The notes beneath the pieces are model-generated. The model ran no database searches, was not told the DNA's origin, and worked only from the letters and a program-made list of their open reading frames with translations. A stretch of DNA of 64,000 bases from Marinobacterium lutimaris (GTDB taxonomy: Bacteria > Pseudomonadota > Gammaproteobacteria > Pseudomonadales > Balneatricaceae), in NCBI RefSeq assembly GCF_900108065.1, contig NZ_FNVQ01000008.1, positions 1 to 64,000 of the forward strand, given 5' to 3'. Shown one piece after another: positions 8,690 to 16,722 of this stretch (positions are counted from its first letter, which is position 1; every line of letters starts with the position of its first letter). The position numbers were made by a program, and so were the translations under genes.

Positions 8690-8717
8690 AGTATAGCAGC
8701 CGTCAGAAAAATGCAAG
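8690..8717 (-). promoter_or_regulatory. Candidate sigma-70 promoter of the oxidase operon
   Basis: On the minus strand TTGCAT (8717-8712) and TATACT (8695-8690) are spaced by 16 bases, about 140 bases upstream of the ctaC start. The -10 matches five of six consensus positions and the -35 only three. The call rests on position and this partial match alone. Confidence 0.4.
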
Positions 8718-8767
8718 GAAGTGACAGGTTGAAGATGCGAACGTCGGGCTTTGTCGCCAAAAAGGTA

Positions 8768-8974
8768 TTAAGCGCCACTTAGACTCAAAGCCCAACGAAC
8801 GAGAAAAATCACGAAAATCACGAAAAGTGCGGCCATCAACAGGCCTACGACCACGAAGTGGATGGCGCGCCCCTCTTTGAAATCCTCCTCCCGGCGACGC
8901 TCGGATTGAACGCCGAAAAAACCGGAAAGAACACCAATCAGGGTTCGCCACCAGCGCTGCAGAATATGACTCAT
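8768..8974 (-). CDS. DUF2970 small membrane protein
   Basis: A 68-residue protein with an amphipathic N-terminal stretch, the conserved core FFGVQSERRREEDFKEG, and one transmembrane helix (about 45-65). This matches DUF2970, a family of unknown function that often sits near cytochrome oxidase genes. I start it at the ATG at 8974, which has AAGGAAGG eight bases upstream. The GTG at 8983 overlaps that ribosome site and is less likely. It is on the same strand as the oxidase operon and ends about 70 bases before the candidate promoter of ctaC, so it probably has its own transcript. Confidence 0.8.
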   Translation of the reverse strand: MSHILQRWWRTLIGVLSGFFGVQSERRREEDFKEGRAIHFVVVGLLMAALFVIFVIFLVRWALSLSGA

Positions 8975-9064
8975 AAGACTCACCTTCCTTAAGAAACCTG
9001 TGAGCAGGTCTCTTAAGATATAGGTCAGGCAAGCCTCTTTTGCGAAATGGCTATACCGAGACGA

Positions 9065-9307
9065 TCAGCCGCCGCGCTGCATCTCTCGAATCGCCTCTTC
9101 CAGCATCTGACGATACTGGTCGGTCAGAAATCCCACCGCCTTGGCGGCATCCTCATCCTCGCCCTGGCTGATGTAATTAAATGCATTAAACCGCGCGGCG
9201 GCATGCATGATCGCGGCGCTCAACATAGGCTGAGCCCACTCCTCCAGCATCTCGTTGGCGAGATTGACGAACTCATCCGATACTTCAAAAAAATCAGCTT
9301 CAAGCAT
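9065..9307 (-). CDS. DUF3144 family protein
   Basis: An 80-residue acidic, helical, cytoplasmic protein. The central AAARFNAFNYIS segment and the C-terminal FLTDQYRQMLEEAI helix match my memory of the DUF3144 family, whose function is unknown. It lies 14 bases downstream of the 100-residue gene at 9322-9624 on the same strand, so the two are probably co-transcribed. No enzyme motif or metal-binding pattern is visible. Confidence 0.65.
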   Translation of the reverse strand: MLEADFFEVSDEFVNLANEMLEEWAQPMLSAAIMHAAARFNAFNYISQGEDEDAAKAVGFLTDQYRQMLEEAIREMQRGG

Positions 9308-9321
9308 CTCGCACTCCTCGG

Positions 9322-9624
9322 TTACTCAACCATATCGCCGCAGAGATATTCATCTATCTCACGCAAAATGTACGGGTTCGACTTGATATCGCGGGCCAGA
9401 GCCACGCTTTCAGCGGGGCTGAAACCGTTCAGATCGAAGGAAAGGGAACCCGCCTGCTGGTTGTCATAGAACAGACTGAGATGCAGCCGAATCGTATGAT
9501 GAGCTTCGGTGGCAAGCTGCAAGCGGGATACCACGCGCAGATGCATGTCCACCACATTGATAAAATTCAGCGCGCCATCGCCGGTAAGCCCCGCCGTATC
9601 GATTCGTTCTGCGGTGTTCGACAT
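9322..9624 (-). CDS. Hypothetical protein, 100 residues
   Basis: I do not recognise this family. It is an acidic cytoplasmic protein without a signal peptide, transmembrane segment or cysteine pair. The middle alternates hydrophobic and polar residues as in a beta sheet (VVDMHLRVVSRLQLA, then HHTIRLHLSLFYD), and the C-terminus (ILREIDEYL) is helical. It is the first gene of a two-gene unit with the DUF3144 gene, with a gap of 14 bases. I accept it as real because of that spacing and because its start has an A/G-rich stretch (GGGAGAAAAGGGG) just upstream. Confidence 0.6.
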   Translation of the reverse strand: MSNTAERIDTAGLTGDGALNFINVVDMHLRVVSRLQLATEAHHTIRLHLSLFYDNQQAGSLSFDLNGFSPAESVALARDIKSNPYILREIDEYLCGDMVE

Positions 9625-9736
9625 CCCCTTTTCTCCCTGTCGTGTTTTTCAACCCGTCGAGAGAAATTGCATATCGAATGCCAGAACAGCAACTACGCGA
9701 AGTACAGCTAAGCTACTGATATGGAAGGAGTGACCC

Positions 9737-9776
9737 AAACCCGACAACACGCCCGCTAGCGCAAAGTGTCGGGTTT
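9737..9776 (-). terminator. Probable terminator of msrPQ
   Basis: A perfect 10-bp stem AAACCCGACA / TGTCGGGTTT encloses a 20-base loop that can itself fold partly. It begins 16 bases past the msrQ stop codon. The T run is short, so efficiency is uncertain. Confidence 0.5.
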
Positions 9777-9791
9777 ACGCCAAAAACAGGC

Positions 9792-10424
9792 TCAGGCGTG
9801 CTGAACCCGACTACGTCGTTTCAACCAATAAACAACCCGGTGGCCCAGCAGAACCAGCAGCACCAGCGCGTAGCCAAGCACCTCCCCGAAGCCTGCGCGA
9901 ATCAGCCAGGCAAAATGCAGCATCGCCAGCAGCGCTATGGGGTAAACCAGGTAGTGCAGCTGCTGCCAGTGCCTGCCCAGCCTGCGAACCCAGCCTCTGG
10001 TCGAGGTGATACCGAGCGCCACCAGCCCCAGCCAGGCAATAAAGCCGACAATGATGTAGGGCCGCTCCGACAGCTCCCGCGCGATGAGGTCTGCGCGCCA
10101 GCCGAGAATAAAAGTGGCGAAGGAGAGCAGATGAAGACAGGCGTAAAACAGCGTGTAGAGCCCGAACATACGCCGGTAGCGCTGCAGCCAGCCCCATCCA
10201 AACAGGCGGCGACAGGGTGTCACCGCCAGGGTCAGAAACAGAAATCTGAGCGTCCAGATACCGAAAAAGGTGACAATGGTCTGCGCAGGGTCCGCGCCCA
10301 GATCAAGGCTATAAGCGGCCTCAGCAATATACGCCAGCGGCAGCAACGGCAGTAGAAACAGCAACCACCAGAAGCTCCTGCGCCCGACCTTGGAGCGATG
10401 CAGCTCAGCGATACTTAATACCAT
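9792..10424 (-). CDS. msrQ: Haem-binding membrane subunit MsrQ of the methionine sulfoxide reductase
   Basis: A 210-residue polytopic protein of the YedZ/ferric reductase-like family, with about six hydrophobic helices and conserved haem-ligand histidines (CLHLLSF, HYLVYP and MLHFAWL). It passes electrons from the respiratory chain to the periplasmic molybdoenzyme MsrP. The [18 protein letters not shown] segment is characteristic. Its start lies inside the last codons of msrP (10-base overlap), which shows translational coupling. Length is normal for the family. Confidence 0.92.
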   Translation of the reverse strand: MVLSIAELHRSKVGRRSFWWLLFLLPLLPLAYIAEAAYSLDLGADPAQTIVTFFGIWTLRFLFLTLAVTPCRRLFGWGWLQRYRRMFGLYTLFYACLHLLSFATFILGWRADLIARELSERPYIIVGFIAWLGLVALGITSTRGWVRRLGRHWQQLHYLVYPIALLAMLHFAWLIRAGFGEVLGYALVLLVLLGHRVVYWLKRRSRVQHA

Positions 10425-11419
10425 TTGCGCAGATCCATACCCTGATAGAGATGCGCCACCTGATCAGCGTAACCATTGAACATCCGTGTATCGATCTGGT
10501 TGGGGTTGAACAGCGACGACGGCAGACGCCGTTCGGTGGCCTGGCTCCAGCGCGGGTGGTCCACTTGCGGGTTCACATTGGCGTAAAAGCCGTATTCGCT
10601 CGGCGCCGTCTCATTCCAGGTCGCGCGCGGCATCTGTTCGGTAAAGCGGATGCTGACGATCGACTTGATACTCTTGAAGCCATATTTCCAGGGCACAACC
10701 AGCCGGAACGGCGCGCCGTTCTGCGGCGGCAGCGCATCGCCATAGACACCGACCGCCATCAGCGTCAACGGATGCATCGCCTCATCCATCCGCAGGCCTT
10801 CTGAATAGGGCCAGTTCAGCGTACTGAAAAAGCTCTTCTGCCCCGGCATCTGCGAAGGGTCATGCAGAGTGGTGAACTCTACGAACTTGGCGTTACCGGT
10901 GGGCTCCAGACGAGAGATCAACTTGTTGAGCGGCACGCCGACCCAGGGAATCACCATGGACCAGGCTTCGACACAGCGCAGGCGATAGATCCGCTCCTCC
11001 AGCTCGTGAGGCTTGAGCAGATCCTCCAGGTTATAGGAACCTGGCTTGCTGCACTCGCCACTGACCTCAACCTTCCAGGGGTCGGTTTTCAACCCCTGCG
11101 CCTTGGCCTTGGGGTCCTCTTTTGCCAGACCGAATTCGTAAAAATTGTTATGACCAGTGACGTGGCGATAAGGCGTCAGATCTTCACCCTCGATCACCTC
11201 GCCCTTGCTGGCAGCACGCAGTTTTTCCTGCAGCCATTCCGGGCCCGGATAGCGTTTCGCCTCATCCGGTAACTCGTAACGTTCCAGCGCCCGAGCGGGT
11301 CCCGCAGCCATCAGCGCGCCACCGGCCAGCATCGCCTTGAGCAGCTCGCGACGGCGGCGGTAGACCGATTCCGGTGTTATTTCGCTGGACCGGATATCCG
11401 ATGGTTTCTTAATCAACAT
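10415..11419 (-). CDS. msrP: Periplasmic methionine sulfoxide reductase, molybdopterin subunit MsrP
   Basis: A 334-residue sulfite-oxidase-fold enzyme that repairs oxidised methionine in periplasmic proteins. The Tat signal is clear: RRRRELLK at residues 21-28 followed by a hydrophobic stretch and a PARA cleavage region. The molybdenum-ligand Cys is C149 in [10 protein letters not shown]. The [10 protein letters not shown] and [17 protein letters not shown] segments are typical of YedY/MsrP. It is the first gene of the msrPQ pair. A 308-base region with no other gene separates it from divergent ghrA and must hold its promoter. Confidence 0.95.
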   Translation of the reverse strand: MLIKKPSDIRSSEITPESVYRRRRELLKAMLAGGALMAAGPARALERYELPDEAKRYPGPEWLQEKLRAASKGEVIEGEDLTPYRHVTGHNNFYEFGLAKEDPKAKAQGLKTDPWKVEVSGECSKPGSYNLEDLLKPHELEERIYRLRCVEAWSMVIPWVGVPLNKLISRLEPTGNAKFVEFTTLHDPSQMPGQKSFFSTLNWPYSEGLRMDEAMHPLTLMAVGVYGDALPPQNGAPFRLVVPWKYGFKSIKSIVSIRFTEQMPRATWNETAPSEYGFYANVNPQVDHPRWSQATERRLPSSLFNPNQIDTRMFNGYADQVAHLYQGMDLRKWY

Positions 11420-11727
11420 CCGACGTCTCCTTATTTCGTAACGGGTTAGACGCCAGGCTTTACGTAAAGCTCCCTGCGTCTTCTGCTGTGTAGTCGCGCG
11501 AAGGCGTTAAACCTTACACTGGAGCACCCCATTTCTTTGATTTCCTCAGGACTATCTCCATTACGAAACGGGGCTCATTACCGATCATCTGCGCCCTGCG
11601 GGCGCAGAACTCGCAGAACCTGCTTTAACGAGTGTCGATTTAAGCAGTCAATGCTGCCAACTTTCAGTAGGCTAAGGGATTATGCAGACAAACGGCCCAA
11701 CGTCGGCAGCCGCCAAAAGGAATCCCC
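11420..11727. other. Intergenic region between msrP and ghrA
   Basis: This 308-base region lies between two divergent genes and should contain both promoters. Apart from a short GC-rich inverted repeat near 11588-11600 (GCGCCCTGCGGGCGC) I see no strong promoter, operator or small gene. Confidence 0.6.
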
Positions 11728-12657
11728 ATGAGTTTTATCTACCACGCTGACCGGCAGCGCGGTCTTCGCTGGAAGCAGTACTTTGCCGATCACGCACCGC
11801 ATATCCCCTTTCATATCTGGCCGGAAACCGGCGACCCCGAAGCGGTACGTTTTATCGGTACCTGGTCACCGGAAGCGATCGAGGATCTGAGCCGCTTTCC
11901 CAACCTCGAGGCGATCTTCTCCATCGGCGCCGGTATCGACCAGTTCGATCTGACGCGCATCCCTCCGCAGATCCCGCTGATACGGATGCAGGAACCGGGT
12001 ATCGTCTACACCATGCGTGAATACGTACTGATGGCGGCGCTCGGCATCCATCGCAACCTGGTCGACTATATCGATCAGCAGCGCCGCGAAGTGTACGAAA
12101 TCTTCGACGTGAAACCGGTTGCCGAAACGACTATCGGTGTTCTTGGCATGGGTCAGCTGGGAACGGCGGTTGCCTCAACACTTTCCAGTATAGGTTTCGA
12201 CTGCCGCGGCTGGAGCCGCTCGGGCAAACCGCAGCAAGGCGTGCAGGTGTTCAAAGGAGAGCAGGAGCTGAGCGTTTTTCTCGCCGGCTGCGATATCCTC
12301 GTCTGCCTGTTACCGCTGACCGCCGAAACCCGCGGCATACTCAACAGCCAGCTATTCAGCAAACTACCCAAGGGCGCAGGCCTGATAAATGTAGGTCGCG
12401 GCGATCATCTGGTCGAGGCCGATCTGCTCAACGCGCTGGAAAGCGGCCAACTGTCATCAGCCGTGCTTGATGTGCAGAGCCCGGAACCGCTACCTAAAGG
12501 CCACCCTTTCTGGCAACACCCGCAAATTTTGATGACGCCCCACATCGCCAGCCAGACCCAGCCGGAGTCCGCAGCGGCGGTACTGCTGGAAAATATCGAC
12601 AACCTGACCCAGGGCAAGCCGGTCACCGGACTGGTAGACCGCTCCAGGGGCTACTGA
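11728..12657 (+). CDS. ghrA: Glyoxylate/hydroxypyruvate reductase A-like 2-hydroxyacid dehydrogenase
   Basis: A 309-residue D-isomer-specific 2-hydroxyacid dehydrogenase. The Rossmann motif GVLGMGQLGTAVA starts near residue 136. The catalytic Arg (NVGRGDHLVEADLL), Glu and the His of TPHIAS are present. The N-terminal FIYHADRQRGLRWKQYFADH resembles GhrA, which reduces glyoxylate and hydroxypyruvate with NADPH. Substrate assignment within this superfamily is uncertain. AAGGAATCCCC precedes the ATG. It is a single-gene unit that converges on gabD and shares a terminator with it. Confidence 0.8.
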   Translation: MSFIYHADRQRGLRWKQYFADHAPHIPFHIWPETGDPEAVRFIGTWSPEAIEDLSRFPNLEAIFSIGAGIDQFDLTRIPPQIPLIRMQEPGIVYTMREYVLMAALGIHRNLVDYIDQQRREVYEIFDVKPVAETTIGVLGMGQLGTAVASTLSSIGFDCRGWSRSGKPQQGVQVFKGEQELSVFLAGCDILVCLLPLTAETRGILNSQLFSKLPKGAGLINVGRGDHLVEADLLNALESGQLSSAVLDVQSPEPLPKGHPFWQHPQILMTPHIASQTQPESAAAVLLENIDNLTQGKPVTGLVDRSRGY

Positions 12658-12681
12658 ACCAGCCAGATATCAGACGTAAAA

Positions 12682-12704
12682 AAGCCGCCCTTTTCAGGCG
12701 GCTT
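12682..12704. terminator. Bidirectional terminator between ghrA and gabD
   Basis: An 8-bp stem AAGCCGCC / GGCGGCTT has a 7-base loop, with A residues upstream and TTGTTT downstream. It lies between two converging genes and can serve both strands. Confidence 0.8.
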
Positions 12705-12727
12705 GTTTCTGGCGCTTCAGCCGAAAC

Positions 12728-14185
12728 TCAGAGGCCGCCGATATGGAAGGCCTTCACCTCGAGATATTCATCCATCCCCAGGCTTGAGCCTTCACGACCG
12801 ATCCCGGACTGCTTGATTCCACCAAACGGCGCTACTTCCATGGAGATAGCGCCGGTATTCAGGCCCACCATGCCGAACTCCAGTGCATCCATCACACGCC
12901 AGGAGCGCTGCATATCCTGGGTAAAGTAGTAAGAACCCAGGCCAAAGGGTGTACCGTTGGCGATGGCGATCGCCTCCTCTTCGGTTTCGAATCGGATCAA
13001 CGGAGCCACAGGACCAAAGGTTTCCTCATGGGCAAGCAGCATATCGGTGTTTGCTTCCGAGAGAACGGTCGGCTTCACGTATGGCGACCCAGCTTCCGGC
13101 AGACCGCCGGTCAGCACCCTGGCCCCCTTATCGATGGCGTCCTGAATATGGGCGGTCACTTTATCCACAGCCTGGGCGTTGATCATGGGGCCGATGGTCG
13201 TGCCCGGCTCCATGCCGTAACCGACCTTGAGCTTTTCCACCTCTTCGACCAGACGCGCGGCAAAACGGTCATAGATACCGCTCTGTATCAGCAGACGGTT
13301 GGCGCAGACACAGGTCTGCCCCGCGTTACGGAACTTGCTGGCCATGGCGCCGGCCACGGCAAGCTCGATATCGGCATCGTCGAAGACAATAAACGGCGCG
13401 TTGCCGCCCAGCTCCAGGCTCAACCGCTTGATGGTATCGGCGCTCTGGCGCATCAGCAGGCTGCCAACTCCGGTGGAGCCGGTGAAGGAGATTTTGCGTA
13501 CCGAGGGGTTAGCGGTCAGTTCGCCACCAATACCCGCCGGCAGACCGGTGATCACGTTAAACACACCGGCCGGAATACCCACACGCTCGGCCATTACCGC
13601 CAGCGCCAGCGCCGACAGAGGCGTCAGGTCCGCTGGCTTCACAATGATCGGACAGCCTGCCGCCAGCGCCGGCGCTACCTTGCGGGTAATCATGGCGTTG
13701 GGGAAGTTCCAGGGCGTGATCGCAGCACAGACACCCACCGGCTGCTTGATCGTCATCAGGCGGCGATCACCGCTGGGCGCCGGGATCGTCTCACCATAGC
13801 TGCGGCGCGCCTCTTCCGAAAACCACTTGGCGAAACTTGCGCCGTAACGCACCTCACCCTGAGATTCGGCCAGGGGCTTGCCCTGCTCCATCGTCATGAT
13901 GATCGCCAGGTCTTCCAGGTTTTCCAGCATCAGATCGTTCCAGGCTTCCAGCAGCGCAGCGCGCTCCGCCGCAGGGCGGGCACGCCAGGCCGGCCAAGCC
14001 TTTTCGGCCAGCTCAATCGCACGGCGGGTTTCGGCTGCGCCCATGGCCGGAACCCTGGCGATAGTCGCGCCGGTAGCCGGATCGGTCACCGCCAGTGTTT
14101 CACCGCAGTCGGCATCGATCCATGCGCCATTCACATAAGCTTTCTCCGCCAGCAGCGACGGATCCTTGAGCAGATCTTTTAACAT
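12728..14185 (-). CDS. gabD: NAD(P)-dependent succinate-semialdehyde dehydrogenase
   Basis: A 485-residue aldehyde dehydrogenase with the GabD subfamily pattern. The general base is E258 (LELGGNAPF), the nucleophile C292 (GQTCVCANR), and NAD-binding TPWNFPNAM and FTGSTGVG segments are present. The C-terminal EVAPFGGIKQSGIGREGS is the usual GabD ending. It oxidises succinate semialdehyde to succinate, the last step of GABA and putrescine breakdown. I start it at 14185 because the longer frame upstream is not family-like. It is downstream of a GNAT gene with a 64-base gap and near polyamine-type transport genes, which supports the assignment. Confidence 0.9.
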   Translation of the reverse strand: MLKDLLKDPSLLAEKAYVNGAWIDADCGETLAVTDPATGATIARVPAMGAAETRRAIELAEKAWPAWRARPAAERAALLEAWNDLMLENLEDLAIIMTMEQGKPLAESQGEVRYGASFAKWFSEEARRSYGETIPAPSGDRRLMTIKQPVGVCAAITPWNFPNAMITRKVAPALAAGCPIIVKPADLTPLSALALAVMAERVGIPAGVFNVITGLPAGIGGELTANPSVRKISFTGSTGVGSLLMRQSADTIKRLSLELGGNAPFIVFDDADIELAVAGAMASKFRNAGQTCVCANRLLIQSGIYDRFAARLVEEVEKLKVGYGMEPGTTIGPMINAQAVDKVTAHIQDAIDKGARVLTGGLPEAGSPYVKPTVLSEANTDMLLAHEETFGPVAPLIRFETEEEAIAIANGTPFGLGSYYFTQDMQRSWRVMDALEFGMVGLNTGAISMEVAPFGGIKQSGIGREGSSLGMDEYLEVKAFHIGGL

Positions 14186-14249
14186 CACACACCCTCTATA
14201 TCTGTTGGTTTCAGCGCTCTGCCACCGCGGAGTCACTGGCAATTTCCCG

Positions 14250-15134
14250 TTAGCCCGTTGCCTGGCTGAACAGCGCGTACAGCCGCTCCGCACCCAACGG
14301 AGCCGGCGCTTCGCCGCGCCACATCAAACTCACCCGGTCTACCTCGCTCAGCCCCAGCGATGACATCAACGGCTCTAGCCCCGTCTGCTCCGGCAGATCG
14401 ATACGCAGAAACTCGCCGTCGAGATCTGCCGCCAGCGCTTCGATCATCCGCGCCGCATTCGCCCGGGTAGCGGCAACTACAGGGCCGATCACCCATCCCC
14501 TGCCAAAGCGGCGCAGGCAGGCAAAGCCTGTCAGCGCATCTTTTTCTCGAACACCGACCAAACGCTGCTGCGAACGTCGTAACGCCCCGATCAGAGCATC
14601 GGGATCCACGCCCCTGGCACGCTTCAGCAGTTGCACGATTTCATCGGCACTCTCGAGTGCCTCCAGCTGACCAAACGCCTCCCCAAGAGCCGACGCCCGG
14701 CAGATCCCCTGCCACTGAATCACCGTTCCGGCATCGTTGAAGCCATATTTTCGATACAGGGGAGCCCCCTCTGCAGTGGCGTTCAGGAACAGCGAAGCCG
14801 TGGGCGATCGTTCAATCAGCGTTTGCATCAACAGCCTGCCCAGGCCACGGCCGCGACAGGCGCGCCTGACCAGGATCAGCGCCAGCGAGGCACTATCGCC
14901 CTGAGCGATACGCAGCCCACAGCCGATCACCTCGGCATCCTCCTCTAGCACCACCGCCTCACCGATCTCCAGCATCAACAGCCAGTCACCGACGCGGTGC
15001 GGCCAACCCTGCTCAAACGACAATTGACACATGGCGGGAAGATCCGCAACGCCAGCAACCCTAACGCTGACCCCGGAGACCTCTTCATCAACACCGGCAT
15101 CCCGGCCGGGCGCGCTGGAAAAACTGTTCGACAT
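14250..15134 (-). CDS. Tandem GNAT-type N-acetyltransferase
   Basis: A 294-residue protein. The N-terminal half (about 30-150) has the acetyl-CoA binding pattern of GNAT proteins, VRRACRGRGLGRLLMQTLIE, followed by LFLNATAEGAPLYRKYGF. The C-terminal half (about 175-285) resembles the YitH-type second GNAT domain (Acetyltransf_18). The substrate is unknown. Its position between an AsnC regulator (11 bases upstream) and gabD suggests an amine or amino-acid substrate, but that is inference. I start it at 15134 with AGGAG upstream, since the longer frame would overlap the AsnC gene. Confidence 0.75.
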   Translation of the reverse strand: MSNSFSSAPGRDAGVDEEVSGVSVRVAGVADLPAMCQLSFEQGWPHRVGDWLLMLEIGEAVVLEEDAEVIGCGLRIAQGDSASLALILVRRACRGRGLGRLLMQTLIERSPTASLFLNATAEGAPLYRKYGFNDAGTVIQWQGICRASALGEAFGQLEALESADEIVQLLKRARGVDPDALIGALRRSQQRLVGVREKDALTGFACLRRFGRGWVIGPVVAATRANAARMIEALAADLDGEFLRIDLPEQTGLEPLMSSLGLSEVDRVSLMWRGEAPAPLGAERLYALFSQATG

Positions 15135-15145
15135 AGTCAGGACTC

Positions 15146-15622
15146 TCACTCCTGTAACAGATTGCGCAGCGGCACAGCTCCGCGCTGCAGCGGCGATTTG
15201 ATGACGATGTAACTGAAGTATTTCTCGATGCCCAGATCCTGACTGATAAGCGACTCGATCACTTCCTGGTAGTGCCGGATACTGCGACAGAGAAAACGCA
15301 GCAGGTAATCGTACCCGCCACTGATAAGGTGACACTCCATCACCTCGTCCACCCGGCCTACCGCCCTTTCGAAGCGGGTAAAGTCCGACAGCCGGTGATC
15401 GTGAAGAAAGATTTCGGTGAACACCGTCACCGTTTCCGCCAGACGGCCCAGATCCAGACTGGCGTTGTAGCTGCTTATATAGCCGGCCTGCTCAAGCCGC
15501 TTCACCCGCTGCAAGCAGGGGCTTGGCGAAAGACCCACCGCCTCGGCCAGGTTGACGTTGGAGACCCGGCCATTCTCCTGCAACGCCACCAGGATATTGA
15601 TATCGATGCGGTCCAGCTTCAT
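15146..15622 (-). CDS. Lrp/AsnC-family transcriptional regulator
   Basis: A 158-residue regulator with an N-terminal winged helix-turn-helix (about 1-60: LDRIDINILVALQENGR, then GLSPSPCLQRVKRLE) and a C-terminal RAM/ActD ligand-binding domain with the typical GGYDYLLRF strand. Such proteins sense amino acids and control linked catabolic genes. It lies between the HAD-like gene and the GNAT gene on the same strand with short gaps (54 and 11 bases), so it probably controls its own operon, which ends in gabD. The effector cannot be read from sequence. Confidence 0.9.
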   Translation of the reverse strand: MKLDRIDINILVALQENGRVSNVNLAEAVGLSPSPCLQRVKRLEQAGYISSYNASLDLGRLAETVTVFTEIFLHDHRLSDFTRFERAVGRVDEVMECHLISGGYDYLLRFLCRSIRHYQEVIESLISQDLGIEKYFSYIVIKSPLQRGAVPLRNLLQE

Positions 15623-15676
15623 CGCCTCAGACCTCTCCCCGCATCGACGTCACGTTTTTCAACCAGCGTCCCGGCA

Positions 15677-16345
15677 TCACGGCATACAACCCTCGGTCCT
15701 GGTGCTCGCTCCGCGCAGCTGCGTCTGGTGCATCACAACGAGCTCCAGCAGGCTGCTCACTACCAACGCGGCTTCGCCCACTATCTCTGACTTCTGTGCC
15801 TCGCGTTGCAACCAACACCAGTCAGCTCCCTCAGGCAGCTGAGATTTGCGTCCGCCGATAAACAGCGCCGGCACGCGCTGATCGACACGCACCTCGTCAC
15901 AGAGCTCCCCTTCAAGAAAACGAACACCGGGTATCGCGCTGGCCTGCGCCTGGTATGGCTGGGGGCAAAGCACTGAAAGGGTGAAAAACTTACGCAGATA
16001 AAGCAGCGCACCGGGCACATCCTCATGGGCCACCCACTGCACCGCACGGCGTATAAAAGCCTCGGTAGCAGCCAGATCCCGGGGCAGGTCCAGTTCATGA
16101 CGAAGCTCCGTGTAGACCTGCCCGAGACAGGCTTCGAGGCTCGACTCCGGCTGGATATTGCATCGATAAGCAAACAGCGAGTCGAAGCGGCGCAGCAGAT
16201 ACGCATCGTCATGCACACTGCCCGCCGCTTGCGACAACGCCCGCAGTGAGCTCATCAACGAACTGTCGAAGTCCACCAGCCCTGCCGGCAGATCAAGAAT
16301 CAGATGACGATAGCCAACCAGATCCAAACCACCCTGTCCCTGCAT
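15677..16345 (-). CDS. Degenerate HAD-superfamily protein, probably without hydrolase activity
   Basis: A 222-residue protein that aligns by eye with the haloacid dehalogenase-like protein at 18929-19627. LDLPAGLVDFD (17-27) corresponds to FDVVGTLIDFE, and the helix-strand unit WVAHEDVPGALLYLRKFF corresponds to WPAFEDSIEAMQRLRKHF. D18 is kept. The following Thr is replaced by Gly, the motif II Thr-Asn is replaced by Cys-Pro, and the motif III Lys region and the later Asp pair are not recognisable. A role as a non-catalytic or regulatory protein is an inference. AAGGGGG lies six bases before the ATG. It heads a probable operon with asnC, GNAT and gabD. Confidence 0.65.
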   Translation of the reverse strand: MQGQGGLDLVGYRHLILDLPAGLVDFDSSLMSSLRALSQAAGSVHDDAYLLRRFDSLFAYRCNIQPESSLEACLGQVYTELRHELDLPRDLAATEAFIRRAVQWVAHEDVPGALLYLRKFFTLSVLCPQPYQAQASAIPGVRFLEGELCDEVRVDQRVPALFIGGRKSQLPEGADWCWLQREAQKSEIVGEAALVVSSLLELVVMHQTQLRGASTRTEGCMP

Positions 16346-16722
16346 AGGATCCCCCTTACATCCTCATACGCAGATGAAAACAGCACTCCCGGGAAGGGAG
16401 TTAGCCGTCACGTCCTGCGCCAAATTCCGGCCGCAAAAAGCCAAGCCTCAAAAAAAAAAGAGGACGATTTTCAAAACCAATGAAATATGCCTTCGGGCGT
16501 TTAATTACATTCAGAATAATATGAGTCGCAATTTAAATAAAAGCCAAATTTATAAAAACATATTTATAAAAACATAAAACAAGATATTCCTTATCGTTAA
16601 CCATGATTTTCCGATATGGATAACATAAAAATAAAGGAGATTTTATGCACCAATAGAAGACATTAAAAACCAACCATGAAAACTAATGGTGCACTACAGG
16701 AAGAGAGGGATTTACGGACCTA
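16346..16722. other. AT-rich intergenic region with a tandem repeat and a 3-codon ORF
   Basis: This 377-base region is far richer in A and T than its surroundings. It contains a perfect 14-bp tandem duplication (16548-16575) and, at 16645-16656, a well-formed ribosome site AAAGGAGA followed by ATG-CAC-CAA-stop. The latter looks like a decayed gene start or a minimal leader. The promoter of the HAD-asnC-GNAT-gabD unit must lie in the right part. I see no full-length gene. Confidence 0.6.
16548..16575. repeat. Perfect 14-bp tandem duplication
   Basis: ATTTATAAAAACAT occurs at 16548-16561 and again at 16562-16575 without a spacer. Such short AT-rich tandem repeats arise by slippage and may affect promoter activity for the neighbouring minus-strand unit. 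Confidence 0.85.

Noticed and set aside
13028-14182. A 384-codon open frame on the plus strand
   Set aside because: It is antisense to gabD, which is complete and has all catalytic residues. The translated sequence is low in hydrophobic residues and has no domain.
16374-16577. A 67-codon open frame in the AT-rich gap
   Set aside because: It covers the tandem repeat, is rich in Lys and Asn from AT-rich DNA, and has no ribosome site.
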